A DNA stretch of 64,000 bases, taken from Solirubrobacter deserti (GTDB lineage: Bacteria > Actinomycetota > Thermoleophilia > Solirubrobacterales > Solirubrobacteraceae). The position numbers and the translations under genes are program-made. How positions within the stretch are numbered: position 1 is the first letter of the stretch; each line of letters opens with the position of its first letter. The notes under the pieces were generated by a model. The model ran no database searches. It was not told the DNA's origin and saw only the letters and a list, made by a program, of their open reading frames with translations. The stretch is taken from the NCBI RefSeq assembly GCF_027587175.1, contig NZ_JAPCID010000033.1, positions 1 through 64,000 on the forward strand. The letters are read 5' to 3'. Shown here piece after piece: positions 55,010-62,674 of this stretch.

Positions 55010-56769
55010 TGGCCTCCACCACCCGCACCGGGCCGGCGCCGTTCGCGCAACAGCTGCACCGCGCCGCCGCCCAACGCGGCCGGCTCGACCCGCTCTATCA
55101 GGACCTGTCCGAGCAGCTGACCCGGATCCTGCAGCGCCTGTACCCGGTGTGGGCACTGATCGGCCCGGGGCTCTCCGACCCCGGGCACATCGAGCTGCAC
55201 TCGCGCTGGATCTATCTCGACGCCGACGAGCTGCTCGGCACCCGCGAGCAGCTGATGGCCGGGACGATCCCGCGCCGCCGCGTGCTCGGCACGTTCGGCG
55301 TCGCGTTGCACGAGACGTTCCACGGCAAGCACACCAAGCGCTGGGCGATGGAGTACGACCTCCAGCTCGCACGCTCCGACGACCCCGCCGAGCGACAGCT
55401 CGCCGAGGATCGCCGGCTGCTGGAGGAGCCACGGATGGAGGCCCACGGCTGCCGCGACTTCCCGCCAGACTCGATCCGGGGACGTTTCACTCGCCATGCC
55501 CTGCAGACGGCGGTCACCGACACGCTCGTGCCGCGCTTCGCCGCCGAGTTGCTCGACCGGGGCGACGAGCCGGTCACGCGCGAGCTCGCCGGCCGCGCCG
55601 CCGTCTACCTGCGCGCCCGCACGCTGTACGGCGCCGCCGCCCCGGCCGCCCTGGGCTGGCTGGAGCCGATCTGGGCGAGCGTGCTCGGTCCGGACGACGT
55701 GGCGGCGCTGGACGCGTCGTTCGCGGGGCTGATCTGGATCGCCGACGGCGACTTGGACGGCCTTGACGACGCCGCCCGCGCCTACCGGGAGATCATCGGC
55801 TCACCCGACGAGGTCCATGCCGATGCAGGGACCGCGGGTGCGCCCACCGTCGGCACGCTGGCCGAGGCGCTCGAGCAGGCCGAGGCGGTCGCGCGGTCCG
55901 GGCAGCTCGTGCAGCTCGAGCACGACGTCGACCTGCAGGCGCTGCTCGAGGACGTCGCGCGCGCCGGCGAGAGCGACGCGCCCGGGCCCGGCGCCGGCAC
56001 GGGCGCGCCGAGCGGGCGGATGCCGGACCGCAGGGTCGATCGGCCGCCGTTCGGCGACGAGATCGCCCAGGCCCGCCGCTACGCGACGCGGATGCGGCAG
56101 GCGATGACGCTCGGCACGCGCACGATCGACAAGCGCACGCCCGGCGGGCGCTTCGACGGCCGCGCCTACGCGCGCGGCCAGGCCCAGCGCACGCACGGAC
56201 GACCGGTCAGCACGCACCCGTGGCAGATCACCCGCCAGATCACAGCGCCGATCCAGGAGCCCCACGTCGCGCTGGTGATAGACACCTCCGGCTCGATGGC
56301 CGGCTACGAGTACGCGCTCGGCCCGATCGCCTGGATCCTCACCGACGGGCTGCGCCAGATCGGCGGACGCTGCGCGATCGCCCTCTTCGGCTCGGGCGCC
56401 GAGCTGCTCAGCGACGGCAGCGAACGGCTGCGGCTGGTGCCAGGTATCCGCACCGGCGGCGGCACCGCGTTCGCCGGCGACGCGCTCGTCGCCGCCTCCG
56501 ACCGTCTGGACATGACCAACCCACGCCGCCCGCGCTTTGCCTACGTGCTCAGCGACGGCGGCTGGTACGACACCCCCGCCGGCGTCGAACGCATCCACTG
56601 GCTCGCCGACCATGGCGTCCCCACCATCCACATCGCCATCGGCATCGCCCCGCTCTCGGTCGAAGCCGACCGCATCGTGGTCATCGACGACCCCGCCGAC
56701 GCGCTCGACCAGGTCGCCGCCGACACCGTCGCCGCCCTACGCGGCAGGCACACGCCCCGGCGCCCCTGA
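55009..56769 (+). CDS. VWA domain protein with HExxH motif, MoxR partner
   Basis: The 586-residue protein has a helical N-terminus with HETFH at residues 101-105 (VALHETFHGKHTKRW), a zincin-type HExxH. A C-terminal VWA domain carries the metal-ion adhesion site DTSGSMAG near 425, GGGTAFAGDAL and AYVLSDGGWYD. In CobT/CbbO-like partners of MoxR ATPases the VWA domain binds the target. The HExxH is unusual in this position and suggests peptidase activity or a relic of it. ATG 55009 overlaps the ATPase stop. Confidence 0.87.
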   Translation: MASTTRTGPAPFAQQLHRAAAQRGRLDPLYQDLSEQLTRILQRLYPVWALIGPGLSDPGHIELHSRWIYLDADELLGTREQLMAGTIPRRRVLGTFGVALHETFHGKHTKRWAMEYDLQLARSDDPAERQLAEDRRLLEEPRMEAHGCRDFPPDSIRGRFTRHALQTAVTDTLVPRFAAELLDRGDEPVTRELAGRAAVYLRARTLYGAAAPAALGWLEPIWASVLGPDDVAALDASFAGLIWIADGDLDGLDDAARAYREIIGSPDEVHADAGTAGAPTVGTLAEALEQAEAVARSGQLVQLEHDVDLQALLEDVARAGESDAPGPGAGTGAPSGRMPDRRVDRPPFGDEIAQARRYATRMRQAMTLGTRTIDKRTPGGRFDGRAYARGQAQRTHGRPVSTHPWQITRQITAPIQEPHVALVIDTSGSMAGYEYALGPIAWILTDGLRQIGGRCAIALFGSGAELLSDGSERLRLVPGIRTGGGTAFAGDALVAASDRLDMTNPRRPRFAYVLSDGGWYDTPAGVERIHWLADHGVPTIHIAIGIAPLSVEADRIVVIDDPADALDQVAADTVAALRGRHTPRRP

Positions 56770-56818
56770 TCTCCCCGGGCCCCGTCCGCCGCCTCCTCAC
56801 CTTCCGAAAGGACACCTC

Positions 56819-58600
56819 ATGCCTGACCTGCAGGCGCCGCCGACCGCGGCGCCGTCGCTGTTTGACGTCACCACCACCGCGCCCGCCGACCTGGCCGGCA
56901 CGCTTGTGCGCGTCCCGCTCGACGAGATCGAGCTCGCCCCCAACGCCCGCCACGACATCGCCGCCGACGGCATCCAGCGGCTCGCGCACATGCTGATGTC
57001 GATGGGCCAGCTGGTCCCGTGCATCGGCCACCGCCCCGCCGGCCAGCCGGTCGTCCTCTACGCCGGCCAACGCCGCCTGCTCGCCGCCCGCGCCAGCCAC
57101 CAGCTCGCCACCGACGGCTCCCAGCCCGTCCAAAGCCTGATCGTCCTGCTGCTCGACCACGCCCCCACCCCGGACGAGATCCGCCGCATCCAAGCCCAGG
57201 AGAACCAACGCGAAGACCTCACCCTCACCGACCAACAGGCCCAGTTCGCCGACTGCTGGGCCGCCCGCGCCGGCCTGCCCGAGAGCGACCGGATCGCCGC
57301 CGTGTGCGCCGACCTGGGCATCGGCGCGGTCAAGGCCCACAACCTGCGCCGCCAGCTCACGCTCCCGGAACCGATCCGCACCCGCGTCGCCGACCGCCCC
57401 GCCGAACGCCAGCTCTCGGTCACGCTCGCCAACCGGCTCGCCGACATGCACGAGATCGCCCCCGAGCTCACGCACGCCGTCGCCGACCGCATCACCACGC
57501 CTGACCTGCAGGAAGCCGCCCTGCGCGACCTCGGCGCCTTCGTGCACCGCACCCTCGTCGAAGACGAGACCACCTATGCCGTCCGCATCGACGACGGCGC
57601 CCTGCTCGACGCCCACACCCAGCTCACGCTCGCCCGCCAGCACCTCACCGCCAGCGCGCGACACACCGCCGGCACCGTCCTGGGCTGCGACGTCGACCAG
57701 CTCGACACCGAACTCGACACGCTGCAGGCCACGGCCCAGCGCACCCGGGCTGCGCTGCGCGTGGACAGCACGCTGCGCGAGCGCGCCCGCACCGGCCGCT
57801 ACGCCTACGTCCACGACCGCGGCCCCGACTTCGCCGCCGGCATCTGGGTCATCGACCCCGCCTTCATGCTCGACGCCCTCAACCACGCGATCACCGACAC
57901 CGACGACACCCAACCGGCCACCGACCCGGCGTACTTCGCCGGCGCGCACCTGGACGCCCCGGACCTGCGCGACGCGCTCGCCGACGAGAAAGCCCGCCGC
58001 CACGACCAACGCCAACGCCACGCCGACGCCGTCCGCACCAACCTCGGCCTCGGCCACGACCTGCGCGCCGGCCTCATCGACCCCACCCCCACCCAACTCG
58101 ACGCCCTCCGCGCCATCGTCTGCCGACTGCTCGCCCGCCAGTACCGCGACGTGCTCGCCTACGGCGCCGGCTGGACCGACCCCGACCGCCAACGACCCGT
58201 CGGCGAAAGCGGCCGCCACGAACCCATGCCCGTCGACGCGATCATCGACGCCGAACTCCAACGCGCGCTCGCCGAACCGGACCCGCTGCGCGGCATCGCC
58301 GCGCTGGTCGCCCGCTTCGCCGCCGCCTTCGTCCTGGACCCCGACGGCATCACCCGCACCAAGACCCTCGGCCATGAACGCATGAGCCGCAAGCTCGACG
58401 AAGCCCTCCCCGGCGGCGAGGACCCGCTCCGCGACGCCCTCTGGAGCTTCCTACGCCCGATGCTCTCCCCACGCCTCGCCGACCTGCACCGCGACACCTT
58501 CATCACCGACCCCACCGACCGCAGCACCGTCGACCTCGACGCTCACCGCGCCGACACCAACCTGGACGACCTCGACCTCGACGAACCGTCCGCACCCTGA
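56819..58600 (+). CDS. ParB-like nuclease/partition domain protein
   Basis: The 593-residue protein has an N-terminal ParB/Srx-like domain: VRVPLDEIELAPNARHDIAA, then GQLVPCIGHRPAGQPVVLYA, GQRRLLAAR, and ENQREDLTLTD. A helix-turn-helix follows (AAVCADLGIGAVKAHNLRRQ). The remaining 350 residues are helical, with no known catalytic motif. ParB-like proteins either partition plasmids or regulate genes; the presence of other mobile-element functions favours a plasmid/ICE role, but no parA gene is visible. ATG 56819 has a GAAAGGA-type ribosome site. Confidence 0.85.
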   Translation: MPDLQAPPTAAPSLFDVTTTAPADLAGTLVRVPLDEIELAPNARHDIAADGIQRLAHMLMSMGQLVPCIGHRPAGQPVVLYAGQRRLLAARASHQLATDGSQPVQSLIVLLLDHAPTPDEIRRIQAQENQREDLTLTDQQAQFADCWAARAGLPESDRIAAVCADLGIGAVKAHNLRRQLTLPEPIRTRVADRPAERQLSVTLANRLADMHEIAPELTHAVADRITTPDLQEAALRDLGAFVHRTLVEDETTYAVRIDDGALLDAHTQLTLARQHLTASARHTAGTVLGCDVDQLDTELDTLQATAQRTRAALRVDSTLRERARTGRYAYVHDRGPDFAAGIWVIDPAFMLDALNHAITDTDDTQPATDPAYFAGAHLDAPDLRDALADEKARRHDQRQRHADAVRTNLGLGHDLRAGLIDPTPTQLDALRAIVCRLLARQYRDVLAYGAGWTDPDRQRPVGESGRHEPMPVDAIIDAELQRALAEPDPLRGIAALVARFAAAFVLDPDGITRTKTLGHERMSRKLDEALPGGEDPLRDALWSFLRPMLSPRLADLHRDTFITDPTDRSTVDLDAHRADTNLDDLDLDEPSAP

Positions 58601-58721
58601 CCAAACACGCGCAGCCCGTGCGACCCGCCCATCCGTGGCGGGCCGCACCGGTGCGCCCTTCTTTGGGCCTGTCGCGTTGTCCGACCTGCCGTCGCACGAT
58701 CCCACCGGGAGAATGTGCACG

Positions 58722-59375
58722 ATGGACGGCAAGATGCCACACCTCTGGCCGCCGGGAACGCTGGAGCGCATCAACGACGTCACACACTTCGTCGCCGGCC
58801 ACCTCGTGACCCAACAGCAAATCGATCTCCTCGAGGACCGCGACCTCGCACAGTGGATCGCGCTCATCAGCGGGCACGTCGGGCGCGCCGCCGAGCTCGT
58901 CGCCCGCGCCCCTGACGACACGGACACCCTCCGCGGCGCCGTCGTCTGGCTCGCCTGCGCCAGCGCCGACACCATCCGCGCCAAAGCCGCCTTCGACGCC
59001 ACCGACCCGACCACCGAACTCAACGAGCTCGGAGCCCAGATCGCCGGCGTGCTGATGATGGAACGCCCGCGCCGCCCGACCAACCAAGTGCTGACCGTCG
59101 TGCACGGCCTGGGCACCCTCATCGACTACGCACAGCCGCTGCTCCACGCCCCCGGCGAAGGCGGAGCCACCCCCTTCACCCGCGGCGTGGTCGCCGTGAT
59201 CAAGGCCGAGAACCCGGAGCTCGGGACTCGACCGGCCGGCGAGGACGAGGACGACTTCGACCCAGTCGAAGAAGTCAGCCACGAGCTGCACAGCCTCGCG
59301 GGCACCGCCGGCACCGCCGCCACGGTCCTGCACCCCGGCGGCCCCGTCGGGATGCCGGAAGCCTTCGACGAATAG
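58722..59375 (+). CDS. Unknown protein, 217 residues
   Basis: The protein is acidic and helical (PPGTLERINDVTHFVAGHL, TQQQIDLLEDRDLAQWIALI) with a disordered acidic C-terminus (PAGEDEDDFDPVEEV). No family recognised. The preceding gap has hairpins (58624-58629 with 58637-58642) and the palindrome GCACCGGTGC (58645-58654). ATG 58722 has GGGAG about ten nt upstream; ATG 58713 is an alternative. Confidence 0.65.
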   Translation: MDGKMPHLWPPGTLERINDVTHFVAGHLVTQQQIDLLEDRDLAQWIALISGHVGRAAELVARAPDDTDTLRGAVVWLACASADTIRAKAAFDATDPTTELNELGAQIAGVLMMERPRRPTNQVLTVVHGLGTLIDYAQPLLHAPGEGGATPFTRGVVAVIKAENPELGTRPAGEDEDDFDPVEEVSHELHSLAGTAGTAATVLHPGGPVGMPEAFDE

Positions 59376-59407
59376 GCGGCCAGCGCGCGGCTCAGAAGTT
59401 CCCGGGC

Positions 59408-59920
59408 ATGCGCTCGCGCACCACCGACCACTTCACCCGCCGCCGCAACGTCCTCCTCGCCCAACACCACCGCGACCAGGGCTGGAGCACCGCCCAGATC
59501 GCCCACCTGCTCAACCGCGCCCCCGCGACCATCCGCGGCTACCTCCACGACCCCACCGGCACCAAAGCGCAGGCACGCAAGGCCAGCTACGCCGGCAACT
59601 GCGAACGCTGCGGCGCACCGACCTCCGGCGCCGACGGCAAACGCCGAGGAGCCCAGCACTGCCAGCGCTGCAAGCCGCAGTCGCGCCCGCGCTGGACCCG
59701 CGAGACCGTCCGCGGCGCCCACCGCTTCTGGCGCGAACGCTTCGGCTTCACCGCCTCCTCCGTCGACTGGTCCGGCACCCACGCCCGCCGCCGCGGCGGC
59801 GACGCCCTCACCCGCTACCAGTCCGCCCACTGGCCCTCCCAATCGGTCATCCGCCGCCTCTACGGCACCCCAGCCGCGGCACTCGCCGACGCCTTCCCCG
59901 ACGAACGTTCCCGCGCGTGA
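59408..59920 (+). CDS. HTH and zinc-ribbon protein, homing-endonuclease-like repeat
   Basis: The 170-residue protein starts with a helix-turn-helix (GWSTAQIAHLLNRAPATIRG). It then has four cysteines (NCERCGAP and HCQRCKPQ) forming a likely zinc ribbon, and then RFGFTASSVDWSGTHARRRG with WPSQSVIRRLYG. The last part resembles repeats associated with homing endonucleases and helix-turn-helix proteins of mobile elements. No catalytic nuclease motif is clear. It overlaps the lytic transglycosylase gene by GTGA. Confidence 0.75.
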   Translation: MRSRTTDHFTRRRNVLLAQHHRDQGWSTAQIAHLLNRAPATIRGYLHDPTGTKAQARKASYAGNCERCGAPTSGADGKRRGAQHCQRCKPQSRPRWTRETVRGAHRFWRERFGFTASSVDWSGTHARRRGGDALTRYQSAHWPSQSVIRRLYGTPAAALADAFPDERSRA

Positions 59921-61059
59921 GCGGGCTCGTCGCCTCGGGCTCGCGCACCGCCGGTGCCGCGACCGCACTGGCCGTCACCGCCGTGCTCGGTCTGGCCGCG
60001 ATGACGAGCCTGATGCCCGGCCTGCTCCACGAGGATTGCGCGGACTCGAGCGCCGTGCCCTCCAAGCACGCCTCGTCGACGATCCCATCGGACTACCTCG
60101 AGCTCTACCGGCAGGCCGGCGCCGCGTACAGGGTCCCGTGGACGGTGCTCGCCGCGATCGGCGCCATCGAGTCCGATCACGGCCGTTCCAGCGCACCGGG
60201 CGTGCGCTCGGGCGTGAACGCGTTCGGCTGCTGCGCCGGGCCGATGCAGTTCAACCTGACCAACGGTCCGCCCTCCACCTGGCAGACGTATCGCGTCGAC
60301 GGCGACCACGACGGCGGCTTCAGCCCGTACGACCCGGCTGACGCGATCCACTCCGCTGGGCGTTACCTGCGCATGCTGCTCGACGGCGCCCGTGGCGACC
60401 TGGCCCGCGCCGTGTACGGCTACAACCACTCCCACGCTTACGTCACCGACGTCCTGCAGCGCGTCCGCCAGTACGCGGACACGCCGGACGATGCCCTCGC
60501 AGCCGTCCCCCCGGTTGGATGCGCCGGCGGCGACGGGGACACCCCGGCGAATCTGCGGGAAGCCGTCCGCGTGCGGTCGCCGCGGGCGTACGCGATGCTG
60601 CCCGCGTGGGCAATGGCCGGTGGCCGCGCCGCCCAACCGATCGACGCGCGCCTGCTCGACAACGCCCTCTGGCTGCTGCGCACCTACCGGCTGCGCGTGA
60701 CGGCCGCGCGCGAAGGCGGCCATCGAACCCACGGTGACGGCACGGCTTTAGACTTGGTGCCTGCCGAACCCGTCGACCAGGAAGCTTGGGATAACTCCGT
60801 CGGCGCACTGGCCCGCGACCTCGGGTGGACGCCTGCCTGCGGAGCCACTGGCACAAGCCCGATCTGCCCGCTCGTCCCGGCGATGCAGTTTGTCGGCTAC
60901 GACAGCTACCCCGGCCATGGCTCGCCGAAGACCTGCCACGCACCAGCATGCGCCGCGCACCTGCACCTCTCGTGGGCGTCCCCGTGTTACGGCACCAGCG
61001 CACCGGCCGCCCCTTGCGCGTGGGTAAACGCCTTCGGCCGACGCCGAGACCGAGGGTGA
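59917..61059 (+). CDS. Lytic transglycosylase with C-terminal peptidase-like domain
   Basis: The 380-residue protein has a hydrophobic N-terminal segment (about 12-36, anchor or signal). A transglycosylase domain follows with catalytic glutamate in AAIGAIESDHGR (Glu85) and GPMQFN, plus NHSHAYVTDV. The second half has GGHRTHGDGTALDLVP and HLHLSWAS. This His-x2-Gly...Asp pattern resembles M15-like D-alanyl peptidases or extensin-like proteins. Such enzymes open the cell wall during conjugative transfer, supporting an ICE-like module. The start GTG 59917 overlaps the previous stop. Confidence 0.85.
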   Translation: MSGLVASGSRTAGAATALAVTAVLGLAAMTSLMPGLLHEDCADSSAVPSKHASSTIPSDYLELYRQAGAAYRVPWTVLAAIGAIESDHGRSSAPGVRSGVNAFGCCAGPMQFNLTNGPPSTWQTYRVDGDHDGGFSPYDPADAIHSAGRYLRMLLDGARGDLARAVYGYNHSHAYVTDVLQRVRQYADTPDDALAAVPPVGCAGGDGDTPANLREAVRVRSPRAYAMLPAWAMAGGRAAQPIDARLLDNALWLLRTYRLRVTAAREGGHRTHGDGTALDLVPAEPVDQEAWDNSVGALARDLGWTPACGATGTSPICPLVPAMQFVGYDSYPGHGSPKTCHAPACAAHLHLSWASPCYGTSAPAAPCAWVNAFGRRRDRG

Positions 61060-61524
61060 CGCCGAGCCTTGTGTCGGCGTCGGACAGAGGTCGCGGGAGC
61101 CGTGGCACCCAGAGGGTGCAATCTGTATGCCGCTAGCGAGTCGGTAGGCGTCGTTGCCCGACACTTGCGCCACCGCCGTCTAGCGGCACGTGAAAGACGA
61201 CATAGGGAGCTGAGTCGCTCGTGCTGCTCCGCCTCGCATTGATCTACGCGATCAAGACGGCGAGGTAGAAGCAGCACTCGGCGCAAGGCCTGAGGTCCTC
61301 GCCGACTGTTGCGTCAAGGCGCACGACCGTCGCGTGGGAGGCGCTCGGACACGCGGCGGTCGCATAGGAGACCGCGATCGCGTATACAACGCACTCGGCA
61401 TTTGACGTCGGCGGGCCCGCCTGCTTTGCGCGCTCGTGACGACTGCGCCAGTAGGAGAGTTGCCATTGATTCGGGGCATCGCAGTAGGTGAGGTCGGCCT
61501 CGACCTATTCTTTGAGGAGCTTCA
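61060..61524. other. 465-bp gap before the peptide cluster
   Basis: No gene with start signals is supported. The minus strand has an 86-codon frame (61247-61504, stop at 61244-61246) with high GC at third positions and several cysteines but no start codon. The plus strand has the palindrome described at 61491-61506 and a TATTCT. Confidence 0.45.
61491..61506. promoter_or_regulatory. Inverted repeat next to a possible -10 box of the peptide cluster
   Basis: AGGTCG (61491-61496) and CGACCT (61501-61506) flank 4 nt and end on TATTCT (61506-61511), 14 nt before the precursor ATG. It is a candidate operator. Confidence 0.4.
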
Positions 61525-61710
61525 ATGAAGATCTCCGTTGTATACGCGTCCGAGACGGTCGTGGAATCTCAGATGGAGTCGTGTGGCGGCGAGAACTGCG
61601 GGAACTGCGAGCCGTCGTGCGAGAACTGCTGCGAAACCGTGGTCGAGGCTGGCGCCGGGTCCGTGCCGCGGCCGTTGCAGGATCCCAGCGATCTCGTCGC
61701 CGTCTTCTAG
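61525..61710 (+). CDS. Cysteine-rich precursor peptide of a TOMM/thiazole-type cluster
   Basis: The 61-residue peptide starts at ATG 61525 with GAGGAG five nt upstream, the best ribosome site in this region. It has six cysteines (20, 25, 28, 32, 35, 36) in a short core of Gly, Glu, Asn, Ser and Pro (CGGENCGNCEPSCENCC). The flanks both read ETVVE (10-14 and 37-41). It is followed by a SagB-like dehydrogenase and a YcaO enzyme, which change Cys/Ser/Thr into azolines and azoles. The leader would be about residues 1-19. The mature product and any bioactivity are unknown. Confidence 0.75.
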   Translation: MKISVVYASETVVESQMESCGGENCGNCEPSCENCCETVVEAGAGSVPRPLQDPSDLVAVF

Positions 61711-61741
61711 CGGGAGTTCGATCCCCGACTGGCCGCTACTG

Positions 61742-62674
61742 GTGTGCGGCTGGACGGCCTCAGCCGCATCCATAGTCGTCGAGAACTCGCTGAATGGCTG
61801 TCGGGTCGAGATCGAGGGCTCGGCTGATGAGCTCGCAGCGGTGTCGGGCGCGCTCGCTCGCTGCGGTGGGGACCGCAGGCGCACGCAGGTCATCGACCCG
61901 ATCGAGCCCGACTTCGTGCGGCCCGTCGCCGAGGTGCTTGCGCGACTGACCGACGAGGGTTTCATCGTCGATGCGCGACGTCAGCCGCGCGCGCTGCTCG
62001 AGCAACTGCAGCGCGGAGGCGCGGTCGACGTCGAGGAGCTGCTCGACATCGAACGAAGCCCGCGCTGGCGCGACCCACGGGCCGGGCAGGCTGACCGGTT
62101 CTTCGTCGCGCGGGCACCGCTCGGTCGCCGCGACGACGAGCGCGCCAGTTCGCTGCCGGTGCGGCACGTCGAGGGCGCGGCGCGCGCCGTCGAGGCGCAG
62201 GAGGTCGCGACGCTGCTGGCCTACGGCTATCGGACCGCGGGTCGTTGGAAACCCGTCGCCTCCGCCGGGCGTCTATGGCCTCTGGTCCTGCACGCGTTGG
62301 TGGCTCGCGGCGAGGGCTTCGCACTGAGCTGGTTCGACGGCGACCATCACCGCCTCATTGAAGTTGGGACGGCGGAGGACGCAACCGTGGAGCAGCTGTT
62401 CTGGCAGGCGGAGATCGCCGCGGACACCGTCGAGCGCCGGCGGGCCGTCGTGGTGATCTCGGCCGACCTCTCACGGGTCGCGCGCAAGTACGGAAACCGC
62501 GGCGGCCTGTTCGTGATTCTTGAGGCCGGGGCTCTCCTGCAGCAGATCGCGCTGAGCGCTGGTGAGCACGGACTCGCCGTCCGAACCGTCAGCGGCTTCA
62601 GTGTCGCGGACGTCCGCGCGCTGGTCGATCCGTCGCTGGACCCGCTCGCTTTGGTCGTTGTGGAGGGGCGTTAG
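61742..62674 (+). CDS. SagB-like thiazole/oxazole-forming dehydrogenase
   Basis: The protein (about 310 residues from GTG 61742) has a variable N-terminal half. Its C-terminal nitroreductase-like domain has the FMN/SagB text ISADLSRVARKYGNRG, then LFVILEAGALLQQIALSAGE and HGLAVRTVSGFSVAD. SagB-type enzymes oxidise azolines to azoles. It lies between the precursor and YcaO genes. The start is uncertain: an in-frame ATC at 61721 has GGGAG just upstream but is an unlikely codon. The stop at 62672-62674 is directly followed by the next GTG. Confidence 0.8.
   Translation: MCGWTASAASIVVENSLNGCRVEIEGSADELAAVSGALARCGGDRRRTQVIDPIEPDFVRPVAEVLARLTDEGFIVDARRQPRALLEQLQRGGAVDVEELLDIERSPRWRDPRAGQADRFFVARAPLGRRDDERASSLPVRHVEGAARAVEAQEVATLLAYGYRTAGRWKPVASAGRLWPLVLHALVARGEGFALSWFDGDHHRLIEVGTAEDATVEQLFWQAEIAADTVERRRAVVVISADLSRVARKYGNRGGLFVILEAGALLQQIALSAGEHGLAVRTVSGFSVADVRALVDPSLDPLALVVVEGR

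Larger units (their letters stand above)
17845..61059. mobile_element. Accessory island downstream of tRNA-Thr, probably several joined elements
   Basis: From the tRNA 3' end to the lytic transglycosylase gene the content is accessory: unknown genes, tyrosine recombinase, defence systems, ParB-like protein, SNF2 helicase, MoxR/VWA pair and lytic transglycosylase. I found no convincing second copy of the tRNA 3' end, so the boundaries and the number of elements are unknown. The right limit is set by gene content only. Confidence 0.4.
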
